Assembly (NCBI RefSeq): GCF_958431955.1
Contig: NZ_CAUASN010000038.1
Span: 1-23,298, forward strand
Source of the DNA: an uncultured Adlercreutzia sp.
GTDB lineage: Bacteria; Actinomycetota; Coriobacteriia; Coriobacteriales; Eggerthellaceae
DNA length: 23,298 nt
Direction of reading: 5' to 3'
A program made the translations under genes and the position numbers. Below the pieces are notes generated by a model. It saw only the letters and a program-made list of their open reading frames with translations. It had not been told where the DNA came from and did not search any database. Of this stretch, positions 1-7,032 are shown piece after piece. The stretch's first letter is position 1. Each line of letters opens with the position of its first letter.

Positions 1-7
1 CCCGGGC

Positions 8-63
8 CCCGGGAAACGCGCCGCCCCACCCCCCTCCCATGCCGGGGTGGCGCGTTCTCCGGG
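8..63. repeat. Long imperfect inverted repeat
   Basis: Bases 8-27 pair with 44-63 with one mismatch and two G-U pairs, leaving a 16-base C-rich loop. The central arm AACGCGCC (15-22) pairs with GGCGCGTT (49-56). It lies downstream of the flavodiiron gene and at the window edge, so it could be a second transcription terminator or the terminator of a gene outside the window. No T-tract follows on either strand. Confidence 0.45.
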
Positions 64-100
64 ACCCTCTTCCAACAAGGAGCGCGACGCCCCCTCCTTC

Positions 101-130
101 GAGAAGGGCTCCCCGCGGGGAGCCCTTCTC
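101..130 (-). terminator. Hairpin after the flavodiiron gene, probable terminator
   Basis: A perfect 30-base palindrome centred on CCGCGG, made of two 14-base arms with no real spacer. It starts 45 bases past the stop codon of the minus-strand gene ending at 175. There is only a short pyrimidine stretch (CCTTCTC) at its 3' end on the minus strand and no clean T-run, so factor-independent termination is plausible but not certain. Confidence 0.55.
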
Positions 131-174
131 ACGTTGCGGATGGCGGCGATCGGCCTCCCGACCGCGCCTGTGCC

Positions 175-1368
175 CTACTCGGCCTTGTCGTGGAACAGGC
201 TCACGAACTCCACCACGGCGTCGTGCAGGGCGTTCAGCCCCTCGGCGTCTTCCACCCACTGATGGGTGAAGGGGGCCTCGGGCAGCGTGAACTTGCAGCT
301 CTCCAAAGCCTGGTACACCTCATTGGGCCCCATGGGCGCCCAACCGTAGCTGCCGAAGGGGATGCCCACGCGCCCAGCGGGAGCCAAGCCCCGCATATAG
401 CAGAGGAAGGCCGACACCGTGGGCATCATGGTCTTATTGAGCGTCGGCGAGCCCACGGCGATGTAGCGGGCGTTCAGCACCTCGGCCATGATGTCGGAGA
501 TGTGGTTCACCTTCAAATCGAGCAGGCGCGCGGGAATGCCCATCTCCACGAAGGCCTCGGTGATCTCCACGGCCATGGCCTCGGTGGTGTGCCACATGGA
601 GTCGTACACCACGAGCGCGTACTCCTCAGGCGCACCGGAGCTCCACTTCGCGTACATGTCCAGGATCTCGGGCACGTGACTGCGCCAGATGATGCCGTGG
701 GCCGGCGCGATCATATCGAAGGAGAGGCCGGAGAGCGCCTTTAGGGCCGCCTCGACGTTCTTGCCGTAGGGCATCACGATGTTCGCGTAGTACTTCTGGG
801 CCTGCACGAGCACCTCGGGCAACCCTACCTCGTCGTCGAAGCGCTTCGAGGAGGCATAGTGCTGGCCGAAGGCATCGTTGGAGAAGAGGATCTGGTCGTA
901 CTCGTCGTAGGTGACCATGGAGTCAGGCCAGTGCACCATAGGCGTCTGCACGAAGGTGAGCGTGCGGCGGCCGATGTCCAGGGTGTCACCCGTCTTCACG
1001 CCCATGAGGCTCAGCTCGTCGCCGTAGTGGGCGGAAAGCCCCTGGACGCCCTTGGGTGCGCCGGTGACGATCGTGGCGTTCGGCGCGATCTCGGCTAAGG
1101 CCGGCAGGCCGCCGGAGTGGTCCATCTCCACGTGGTTCGACACGATGTAGTCGATGCGGGCCGGATCCACGATGGTGCCGATGCGCTCAATGAGCTCGCC
1201 CACGAAGGGGCGCTTGCAGGTGTCGATGAGCGTGATCTTCTCGTCCATGATGAGGTAGGCGTTGTAGGTGCTGCCCCGCTCGGTGGTGTAGCCGTGGAAG
1301 TTGCGCTCGTTCCAATCGACGCCGCCCACCCAGAACACGTCCGGCTTGATCTCGACTGCTTTCAGCAT
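175..1368 (-). CDS. fprA: Flavodiiron protein (A-type flavoprotein, oxygen/NO reductase)
   Basis: This 397-residue protein has the two-domain flavodiiron layout: an N-terminal metallo-beta-lactamase-like domain (about 1-245) and a C-terminal flavodoxin domain (about 250-390). All expected di-iron ligands are visible: H79-x-E81-x-D83-H84, H146, D165 and H224. The FMN phosphate loop lies around YDSMWHTTEA (255-264). The family reduces O2 to water or NO to N2O in the cytoplasm, with electrons from rubredoxin or reduced flavin, and protects anaerobes from oxidative or nitrosative stress. No rubredoxin domain is fused and no rubredoxin gene is adjacent, so the electron donor is elsewhere. The ATG at 1368 follows an AAGGGGA ribosome site. 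It reads in the same direction as putP upstream but is separated from it by a strong terminator, so it is probably its own transcript. Whether O2 or NO is the main substrate cannot be read from the sequence. Confidence 0.93.
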   Translation of the reverse strand: MLKAVEIKPDVFWVGGVDWNERNFHGYTTERGSTYNAYLIMDEKITLIDTCKRPFVGELIERIGTIVDPARIDYIVSNHVEMDHSGGLPALAEIAPNATIVTGAPKGVQGLSAHYGDELSLMGVKTGDTLDIGRRTLTFVQTPMVHWPDSMVTYDEYDQILFSNDAFGQHYASSKRFDDEVGLPEVLVQAQKYYANIVMPYGKNVEAALKALSGLSFDMIAPAHGIIWRSHVPEILDMYAKWSSGAPEEYALVVYDSMWHTTEAMAVEITEAFVEMGIPARLLDLKVNHISDIMAEVLNARYIAVGSPTLNKTMMPTVSAFLCYMRGLAPAGRVGIPFGSYGWAPMGPNEVYQALESCKFTLPEAPFTHQWVEDAEGLNALHDAVVEFVSLFHDKAE

Positions 1369-1469
1369 GGAAGTCCCCTTACTCGTCGGTTACCGGCCCA
1401 TGATAGCCCAGATGCCGCCTGCCGCCCAGCGGTGCGAGCGCTTGTTGGGGAATCGTTTGGCCCGCAACG

Positions 1470-1493
1470 AAAAGAGCCGCCCGAAGGCGGCTC
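1470..1493 (-). terminator. Rho-independent terminator of putP
   Basis: On the minus strand GAGCCGCC-TTCG-GGCGGCTC is followed directly by TTTT: a perfect 8-bp stem with the very stable UUCG loop and a short T-run, 26 bases after the putP stop codon. Confidence 0.88.
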
Positions 1494-1518
1494 GAGGAAG
1501 CGGCGTGCAGATGCGCTG

Positions 1519-3081
1519 CTACACGTCCAGCTCCATGTAGGTGTCGAAGTCGTCGGTGACCTCCTTGGAGGGCTCGGCGGTGAGCTTCGATACCACGACG
1601 ATCACGAGCAGCGCCAGCACGAAGCCGGGCAGAAGCTCGTAGACCGCGAACCAGCCGCCCAGAGGCGCGATGAAGTTGTTCCAGATGATGACCGTGGCGG
1701 CACCGGTGAGCATACCGGCGATGGCGCCGGGCAGCGTGGTGCGGCGCCAGTACAGCGAGCACAGCATGAGCGGGCCGAACGAGGCGCCGAAGCCGGCCCA
1801 GGCATAGGACACGATGTTGAAGATGGAGGAGTTCTGGTCCATGGCCAAGAAGCACCCGAGCACGAGGATGCAGGTGAGCGTCACACGGGCCACGATCATG
1901 ACCTGGCGGTCGGTGGCGTCGCGCTTGATGAGCCCCTTGAAGATGTTCGTGGCCACCGCGCTGCCCGAGATGAGCAGGTAGGAGGACGACGAGCTCATGG
2001 CCGCCGCGAAGATGCCCGAGACTACCAGACCGCAGAAGAACGACGGCAAGAGGATCTGGGCCAGCACGATGAACACGCTCTCGGCCGCTGCCTGGGTGGC
2101 GAAGGCGTCGGGCAGGTACGCGCGCCCGATGAGGCCGATGCACACCGCGGCGCTCATAGACACCACGAGCCAGATCATGGCGATGAGGCGCGACTTCTTG
2201 ATCTCGTCGGAGTGGCGGATGGACATGAAGCGGATGAGCACCTGGGGCATGCCGAAGTAGCCGAGGCCCCAGGCCAGGCCGCTCACGATGGTGATGATGC
2301 CGTAGGTGTTGGCGTCGCCGAACTGCGGCAGGCCGTCGATCATGAGCTGGGCGCCGCCGTCGTCGAGCAGGGGCGTGGCGATCTCGGTGGCCGACAGGAA
2401 GCCGGGGATGGACTGGAGGAAGGCCACGGTATTCTCCACGCCGCCGGCCGCCGTGACGCTGCCGACGAAGATGGTCACGAGCGCGCAGAACATGAGCGTG
2501 CCCTGCACGAGATCGGTGGTGCACACCGAGAGATACCCGCCCATGAAGGTGTACAAGAACACGATGATGGCGCCGATGACCATCATGGCCGCGTAGTCCC
2601 AGCCGAACAGCGTGGCGAACAGCTTGCCCACGGTGACGAAGCACGAGGCCGTGTAGATGGTGAAGAACAGCAGGATGATGACCGCGGCGATGGTCATGAG
2701 GATGTGCTTGTTATCATGGAAGCGGTTGCTGAAGAAGTCGGGCACGGTGATGGCGTTGCCGGCCTTCTCGGAGTACTTGCGCAGGCGCTTGGCCACGAAC
2801 TTCCAGTTCAGATACGTGCCGATGACAAGGCCGATGGCCGTCCACATGGCGTCCGACGCGCCGGTGAAGTAGGCCACGCCGGGCAGGCCCATGAGCAGCC
2901 ACCCCGACATGTCCGAGGCCTCGGCCGACAGGGCCGTGAGCCACGGGCCCAGGCCGCGACCGCCGAGGAAGTACTCCTCGCTCGACGAGTTGGAGCGCCG
3001 CGCGTAGACGAAGCCGATGACGACCACGACGACGAAGTAGATGAGCATGGCGAAAACTACCCAGAAGTCGCTTTCGATCAT
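1519..3081 (-). CDS. putP: Sodium/proline symporter, SSF family
   Basis: This 520-residue inner-membrane transporter has the roughly 13 hydrophobic segments of the sodium:solute symporter family. The segment SAEASDMSGWLLMGLPG (52-68) matches the first sodium-site helix of PutP, where the Asp (D57) and Ser (S59) in DMSG are known to bind sodium. The poly-Ser segment followed by YLLISGSAVATNIFKG matches the region around PutP helix 9 that completes the ion site. The length is close to that of E. coli PutP (about 500). The open frame extends 50 codons further upstream, but that part is the structured leader element translated in frame; the ATG at 3081 has an AAAGGGGG ribosome site 4-6 bases before it and starts the conserved protein. 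The role is uptake of proline driven by sodium. Regulation may act through the leader element at 3126-3238. A related SSF substrate is possible, but the PutP match is strong. Confidence 0.92.
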   Translation of the reverse strand: MIESDFWVVFAMLIYFVVVVVIGFVYARRSNSSSEEYFLGGRGLGPWLTALSAEASDMSGWLLMGLPGVAYFTGASDAMWTAIGLVIGTYLNWKFVAKRLRKYSEKAGNAITVPDFFSNRFHDNKHILMTIAAVIILLFFTIYTASCFVTVGKLFATLFGWDYAAMMVIGAIIVFLYTFMGGYLSVCTTDLVQGTLMFCALVTIFVGSVTAAGGVENTVAFLQSIPGFLSATEIATPLLDDGGAQLMIDGLPQFGDANTYGIITIVSGLAWGLGYFGMPQVLIRFMSIRHSDEIKKSRLIAMIWLVVSMSAAVCIGLIGRAYLPDAFATQAAAESVFIVLAQILLPSFFCGLVVSGIFAAAMSSSSSYLLISGSAVATNIFKGLIKRDATDRQVMIVARVTLTCILVLGCFLAMDQNSSIFNIVSYAWAGFGASFGPLMLCSLYWRRTTLPGAIAGMLTGAATVIIWNNFIAPLGGWFAVYELLPGFVLALLVIVVVSKLTAEPSKEVTDDFDTYMELDV

Positions 3082-3125
3082 GTTTCCCCCTTTACCTTCG
3101 AGAATCTTGCTTGGAACTCCCGGGG

Positions 3126-3238
3126 GTCGGAGTTGGCGGAGGGGCGCCGTGCTCAGACAGTCCTCGCTTTGGAGGACAGTCCGGCGGACTGTCCTCGTCG
3201 CTGCGGAACTGCGCGCGGACCCCTCCGCCAACTCCGAC
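3126..3238 (-). repeat. Structured element, copy A (putP leader), candidate RNA
   Basis: Read on the minus strand: a 19-bp perfect outer stem (3220-3238 with 3126-3144), a spacer, the segment AGTTCCGCAGCGAC (3210-3197), an 11-bp hairpin with a 3-base loop (3196-3172), then AAGCGAGGACTGTCTGAGC (3169-3151) and a short spacer. Copy B at 4687-4800 has the same order and lengths and nearly identical single-strand segments but unrelated stem sequences. The element lies between a minus-strand -10-like TATAAT (3305-3300) and the putP start, so it would form part of the putP 5' leader. It does not resemble a terminator, since no T-run follows. Function unknown. Confidence 0.75.
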
Positions 3239-3240
3239 TC

Positions 3241-3257
3241 CGATCAACCATTGATCG
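3241..3257. promoter_or_regulatory. Dyad CGATCAA-CCA-TTGATCG, possible operator
   Basis: A perfect 7-3-7 inverted repeat in the divergent region between putP and the aminotransferase gene. Its size and symmetry fit a dimeric regulator site; no regulator is identified. Confidence 0.35.
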
Positions 3258-3299
3258 TGTTGAAGTCCCATGTTGACGGACATTCCTCTGACCTTCGGG

Positions 3300-3330
3300 A
3301 TTATACTTTACTGCACTGGAGCGACGCTCC
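3300..3330. promoter_or_regulatory. Overlapping divergent -10 elements and a GGAGCG-A-CGCTCC dyad
   Basis: ATTATACT carries TATAAT on the minus strand (3305-3300, towards putP) and TATACT on the plus strand (3302-3307, towards the aminotransferase). Neither has a good -35 at 16-18 bases; the plus-strand TTGACG at 3273 is 23 bases away. A perfect dyad at 3318-3330 covers the place where the minus-strand -35 would sit and would be within the plus-strand initial transcript, so a bound protein could control both genes. Confidence 0.45.
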
Positions 3331-3372
3331 GTGTCTTGTGCATACGAGCAGTTTTACGGCGAAAGGACGATT

Positions 3373-4662
3373 ATGCCGCGCTACGCAGATATGTCGAAGG
3401 CGGAATTGGAGGCCGAACTGGCGCAGACGCGCGGCCGCTACAACGAGATGGTTGCCCGGGGGCTCTCCCTGAACATGGCCCGGGGCAAGCCGTCGGCGGC
3501 GCAGCTGGAGCTTTCCCTGCCGATGCTGGACATCCTGAACGCCGGCGCCGATCTTGCCGCCGAGGACGGCACCGACTGCCGCAACTACGGCGTGCTCGAC
3601 GGTATTCCCGAGGCGAAGCGCCTCATGGCGCGCCTTTTGGACGATGCGCCCGAGAACGTCATCGTGCTGGGCAACGCCAGCCTCACGGCCATGTACGACG
3701 CCATGGTGCGCTACCTGCTGTTCGGCGCTTTGGGAGGCACGCCCTGGAGCCAGCTCGACGAGGTGAAGTGGCTCTGCCCCGTGCCGGGCTACGACCGCCA
3801 TTTCACCATCTGCGAGGCTTTGGGCATCCAGATGATCCCCGTGCCCATGGGCGAGGAGGGCCCCGACATGGATGAGGTTGAGCGCCTCGTGGCCGAGGAC
3901 GCCTCCATCAAGGGCATCTGGTGCGTGCCGAAGTACTCGAATCCCACGGGTGCCACCTACTCCGACGACGTGGTGCGCCGCCTGGCTTCCATGGACACCG
4001 CCGCGCCCGATTTCCGCATCTTCTGGGATAACGCCTATGCCGTGCACCACTTCTCCGACGACCCGGCCGAGCAGGATACCGTGCTCGACATAGCCGCCGC
4101 CTGCGCCGAGGCGGGCAATCCCGACCGCTACCTGAAGTTCGGATCCACTTCCAAGATCACCTTCCCCGGCGCCGGTGTGGCGGCCGTGGCGGCGAGCCCC
4201 GCCAACGTGGCCGAGATCAAGCGCCATATGAACGCCCAGGCCATCGGCCACGACAAGTTGAACCAGCTGCGCCATGCCCGCTTCCTGGACGAGGGCGCGG
4301 GCCTTGCCGCCCACATGGCGCGCCACGGCGAGCTCATGAAACCGAAGTTCGACCTGGTGTGCGGCCGCTTGCAGGAGGAACTGGGCGGGGCCGGCATTGC
4401 CACGTGGACGAACCCGTGCGGCGGCTACTTCGTGAGCTTCGAGGGGCCGGCCGGCACCGCCCGCCGCATCGTGGCCCTGGCCAAGGATGCCGGCGTGGTG
4501 ATGACCGGCGCCGGCGCCACCTGGCCCTACGGCGACGATCCGGCCGACTCCAACATCCGCATCGCGCCCTCGCTGCCGCCGCTCGAGGAGCTCGACGCCG
4601 CCATGGACGTGTTCTGCTGCTGCGTGAAGCTGGCCGCACTGGAGCAGCTGGTCGCAGAGTAA
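3373..4662 (+). CDS. PLP-dependent class I aminotransferase, probable aspartate aminotransferase
   Basis: This 429-residue fold-type I aminotransferase has the PLP lysine K261 in STSKITFPGAG, the cofactor-binding motif YSNPTG (188-193) and WDNAY (218-222), where the Asp contacts the pyridine nitrogen. The N-terminal SLNMARGKPSAAQLELS and the overall pattern resemble the MocR-like aminotransferase group (Pfam Aminotran_MocR), which includes the aspartate aminotransferase of corynebacteria. That points to aspartate + 2-oxoglutarate <-> oxaloacetate + glutamate in the cytoplasm; substrate choice is inferred. The frame opens at a GTG at 3331, but the ATG at 3373 has a GAAAGGA ribosome site 5 bases before it and starts the conserved region. 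It is 292 bases upstream of the ligase-racemase-asparagine synthase trio on the same strand and could supply their aspartate. Confidence 0.87.
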   Translation: MPRYADMSKAELEAELAQTRGRYNEMVARGLSLNMARGKPSAAQLELSLPMLDILNAGADLAAEDGTDCRNYGVLDGIPEAKRLMARLLDDAPENVIVLGNASLTAMYDAMVRYLLFGALGGTPWSQLDEVKWLCPVPGYDRHFTICEALGIQMIPVPMGEEGPDMDEVERLVAEDASIKGIWCVPKYSNPTGATYSDDVVRRLASMDTAAPDFRIFWDNAYAVHHFSDDPAEQDTVLDIAAACAEAGNPDRYLKFGSTSKITFPGAGVAAVAASPANVAEIKRHMNAQAIGHDKLNQLRHARFLDEGAGLAAHMARHGELMKPKFDLVCGRLQEELGGAGIATWTNPCGGYFVSFEGPAGTARRIVALAKDAGVVMTGAGATWPYGDDPADSNIRIAPSLPPLEELDAAMDVFCCCVKLAALEQLVAE

Positions 4663-4686
4663 CCCTGCTGCCTCCGTTGAGCAGGG

Positions 4687-4800
4687 TCGGCGCCGTCCGG
4701 CGTTCCGACCGAGCGAGTTCCGCAGCGACTGGAAGTGCCCAGCGGGCACTTCCACCAAGCGAGGACTGCCTGAGCGAATCGGAATGCCGGACGGCGCCGA
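4687..4800 (+). repeat. Structured element, copy B, candidate RNA
   Basis: Read on the plus strand: an outer stem of 22 pairs (4687-4708 with 4779-4800; one is a G-U pair), a spacer, AGTTCCGCAGCGAC (4716-4729, identical to copy A), an 11-bp hairpin with loop AGC (4730-4754), then AAGCGAGGACTGCCTGAGC (4757-4775, one base different from copy A). Total length is 114 against 113 in copy A. It starts 24 bases after the aminotransferase stop codon and ends 154 bases before the ligase start, so it is either a 3' element of the first gene or part of the leader of the trio. Confidence 0.75.
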
Positions 4801-4834
4801 ACCGGACGACGGCGTACCGCTCTCCCGCTGCTTC

Positions 4835-4868
4835 CGTAAGGAAAAGTTTCGCCCTCCTTACGCTTTCT
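4835..4868 (+). terminator. Weak hairpin with T-rich tail ahead of the ligase gene
   Basis: CGTAAGGA (4835-4842) pairs perfectly with TCCTTACG (4855-4862) across a 12-base loop, followed by CTTTCTTC. The 3' arm can instead pair through TTACGC (4858-4863) with GCGTAA (4888-4893). The arrangement is terminator-like with a possible competing fold, but the stem is short and the T-run interrupted. The rest of 4801-4954 holds no convincing promoter. Confidence 0.35.
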
Positions 4869-4954
4869 TCAGCATTTGCTATGGGATGCGTAATGGGGGC
4901 TTTTCCTATCATCTTTCCTGTATTGAAGCCCCGCCGATGCAGGAGATGAGACCC

Positions 4955-6295
4955 ATGGAGAAAACCGACGCCCCCGACGTGCTGCCCGTCATCCTCGGAG
5001 GCGATATCGGTGCCTACAGCCTGGCCCGGGCCTTCCACGAGGCCTACGGCATCGTGTCGCTCGTGCTGTCCCAGGCCGACTGCCACATGTGCGGCGACTC
5101 CTCCATCCTCGTGAACCGGGTGGTGCCGCACCTGGAGCGCCGTGAGGTGCTGCTGTCCACCTTGGCCGACGTGGCCGAGTGCTTCGGGCACCGCACCCTG
5201 ATGCTGCTCGGCTGCGGCGACTGGTACGTGCGCGCCATCGTGGAGATGCGCTCCCAGCTCGAGGGGGCCTTCATCATCCCCTACATCGGCGAGGGCCTTC
5301 TGAACCGCCTCACCGACAAGGAGCGCTTCTACGCCCTGTGCGCCGAGGTGGGCGTTCCCGCCCCGCGCACCGTTATCTTCGACACGGGTGACGCCGATGC
5401 CGACCCGGCGGCGCTGGACGTGCCCTTCCCCTTCCCCGTGGTGGCCAAGCCAGCCGCATCGGCCGCCTACCACTACGCCGACTTCCCCGGCAAGGAGAAG
5501 GTGTTCTTCCCCCGCGACGCCGCCGAGCTGGCCCGCGTGCTCGGCGCCGTGCAGAAAAGCCGCTACGACGGGTCGTTCCTCATCCAGGAGACCATCCCCG
5601 GCGACGACACGCAGATGCGCATCCTCACCACCTACTCCGACTGCACCGGCACCGTGCGCTTCGCCTCCTTCGGCCAGACCCTTCTGGAAGACATGCGGCC
5701 CATGGGGGTGGGCAACCCGCTCGCCATCGTGAGCCGCACCGACGAGCAGATCGTGGCCGAGGCGTGCCGGCTGCTCGACGCCGTGGGCTACACGGGCTTC
5801 GCGAACTTCGACATCAAGGTGGACCCGCGCGACGGCAGCCACGTGTTCTTCGAGGTGAACACGCGCCTCGGGCGCAGCAACTACTACGTGACCGCCGCCG
5901 GCGACAACGTGGCGCGCTTCCTCGTGGAAGATTTGGTGGAAGGAAAGCCCTTCCCCGAGGCGGTGGCTGTAGCCCGCGGGCGCGCCTCGCTGTACACGGT
6001 GGTGCCCAAGCCCATCCTGCTCGACTACATCAGCGACGAGGCGCTGCGCCGGGAGGTAGCCGGGCTGTATGCCCTCGGCGTCGATGCCGACCCGCTGGAC
6101 TACCCCGCCGAGAAGCGTCTGCGCCGGCGGCTGTACCCGCTCGCCTTCGCCTACCGGCAGTGGAGGACGTGCCGGGCGGCCATGGCGGCCAAGCGGGAGC
6201 GGGAGCAGCGCCGCCAGCGCGCGCTCGGCTCCCCTGCGGCCGGCGCCACCTCGGCCTCCGCCGCAGAGCCCCGCTTGGCGGGAGCCGCATCGTGA
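4955..6295 (+). CDS. ATP-grasp carboxylate-amine ligase, D-aspartate ligase-like
   Basis: This 446-residue cytoplasmic ATP-grasp enzyme has an N-terminal Rossmann-like part (about 9-110), a linker with KERFYALCAEVGVPAPRT (122-139) and an ATP-grasp domain. The domain shows PFPVVAKPA (159-167, nucleotide Lys), IQETIPGDD (210-218), and the metal-binding segment with D286, E300 and N302 in FFEVNTRLGRSNYY. The family joins a carboxylate to an amine through an acyl phosphate; the closest known role that fits the neighbours is ligation of D-aspartate to the peptidoglycan precursor (Aslfm of enterococci). The C-terminal tail (from about 400) is rich in Arg and Ala and looks non-conserved. The frame is open from 4784, but the ATG at 4955 with AGGAG 9 bases before it is the best start; ATGs at 4937 and 4946 overlap the ribosome site. 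The stop overlaps the racemase start. The substrate is inferred from context. Confidence 0.8.
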   Translation: MEKTDAPDVLPVILGGDIGAYSLARAFHEAYGIVSLVLSQADCHMCGDSSILVNRVVPHLERREVLLSTLADVAECFGHRTLMLLGCGDWYVRAIVEMRSQLEGAFIIPYIGEGLLNRLTDKERFYALCAEVGVPAPRTVIFDTGDADADPAALDVPFPFPVVAKPAASAAYHYADFPGKEKVFFPRDAAELARVLGAVQKSRYDGSFLIQETIPGDDTQMRILTTYSDCTGTVRFASFGQTLLEDMRPMGVGNPLAIVSRTDEQIVAEACRLLDAVGYTGFANFDIKVDPRDGSHVFFEVNTRLGRSNYYVTAAGDNVARFLVEDLVEGKPFPEAVAVARGRASLYTVVPKPILLDYISDEALRREVAGLYALGVDADPLDYPAEKRLRRRLYPLAFAYRQWRTCRAAMAAKREREQRRQRALGSPAAGATSASAAEPRLAGAAS

Positions 6296-7032
6296 GCGGT
6301 CGCCTCGTGGGCGTGCTCGGCGGCGTGGGGCCGGGGGCCACCGCCTACTTCCTGCAGCGCATTGTGGAGCGCACCGAGGCGGCCTGCGACCAGGACCACG
6401 TGCGCACGCTGGCCTTCAACGATGCCGCCATACCCGACCGCACGGCCTTCATCGCCGGAGAGAGCTCCCGCTCGCCCGTATCCGCGCTCATCGAGGACGG
6501 CCAGCTTTTGGCGGCCTGCGGCTGCGAGGTGCTGGCGCTGCCCTGCAACACGGCGCACACGTTCTACGACGAGGTTTCGGCAGCCGTGCCGGTGCCCATC
6601 GTGCACATGGTGCGCGAGACCGTGCGCGCCGCCGCCGATGCGGGGCTCTCGCGTTTGGGCGTGCTGGCCACCCGCGGCACCGTGCTCGCCGACGTGTATG
6701 GCCGCGAGGGGGCGCACTGCGGCGTGGGGTGCCGCTACCCCGCCGGGCCCGTGCAGCAGCGCGTGGGCCGCATCATCTTCGACGAGGTGAAGGCGGGGCG
6801 CGCGGTGGACCGTGCCGTCCTCGACGAGCTGGCGGCCGACCTTGCCGATGCCGGCTGCGACGGCATCGTGCTCGGGTGCACCGAGCTGTCACTGGCCTTC
6901 GGAGGCGCCCGGCGTGCGGCGGGGCTTCCCGTAGTGGACGCCCTGGACGTGCTCGCCGACCGCGTGATCGCGCTCGGCGGCGGCAAGAGATGCGAGGAGG
7001 AGACCGATGTGCGGTTTTGTCGGCTGGGCTGA
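6292..7032 (+). CDS. Aspartate/glutamate racemase family protein
   Basis: This 246-residue protein has the two-cysteine active site of cofactor-independent amino acid racemases: C85 in ALPCNTAHTF and C196 in VLGCTELSLAF, one on each side of the substrate. The start LVGVLGGVGPGATAYF is typical of aspartate racemases, whose second residue cluster distinguishes them from MurI glutamate racemases. It should interconvert L- and D-aspartate (or a related amino acid) in the cytoplasm. The GTG start at 6292 overlaps the upstream stop (GTGA) and has GGCGGGAG 7 bases before it; the end overlaps the asparagine synthase start by 26 bases. This tight coupling argues for a shared pathway with the ligase and synthase. 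A hydantoin or maleate-type activity of the same superfamily is less likely. Confidence 0.87.
   Translation: MSGRLVGVLGGVGPGATAYFLQRIVERTEAACDQDHVRTLAFNDAAIPDRTAFIAGESSRSPVSALIEDGQLLAACGCEVLALPCNTAHTFYDEVSAAVPVPIVHMVRETVRAAADAGLSRLGVLATRGTVLADVYGREGAHCGVGCRYPAGPVQQRVGRIIFDEVKAGRAVDRAVLDELAADLADAGCDGIVLGCTELSLAFGGARRAAGLPVVDALDVLADRVIALGGGKRCEEETDVRFCRLG

Noticed and set aside
3081..3231. Longer putP N-terminus using the start at 3231
   Set aside because: The extra 50 codons run through the folded element and are unlike any transporter; the ATG at 3081 has a strong ribosome site and begins the conserved protein.
1117..3276. 719-codon plus-strand open frame opposite the flavodiiron and putP genes
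   Set aside because: It is the antisense shadow of two clearly conserved minus-strand genes; its translation is rich in His, Asp, Glu, Arg and Gly as expected for reversed GC-rich coding DNA and shows no domain.
3273..3307. Standard promoter TTGACG ... TATACT for the aminotransferase
   Set aside because: The boxes are 23 bases apart, too far for a sigma70 promoter; kept only as a possible -10.
3126..4800. Ordinary REP or transposon terminal repeats
   Set aside because: The stems differ in sequence between the two copies while the unpaired segments are conserved, the reverse of what REP elements or transposon ends show; no transposase or target duplication is seen.
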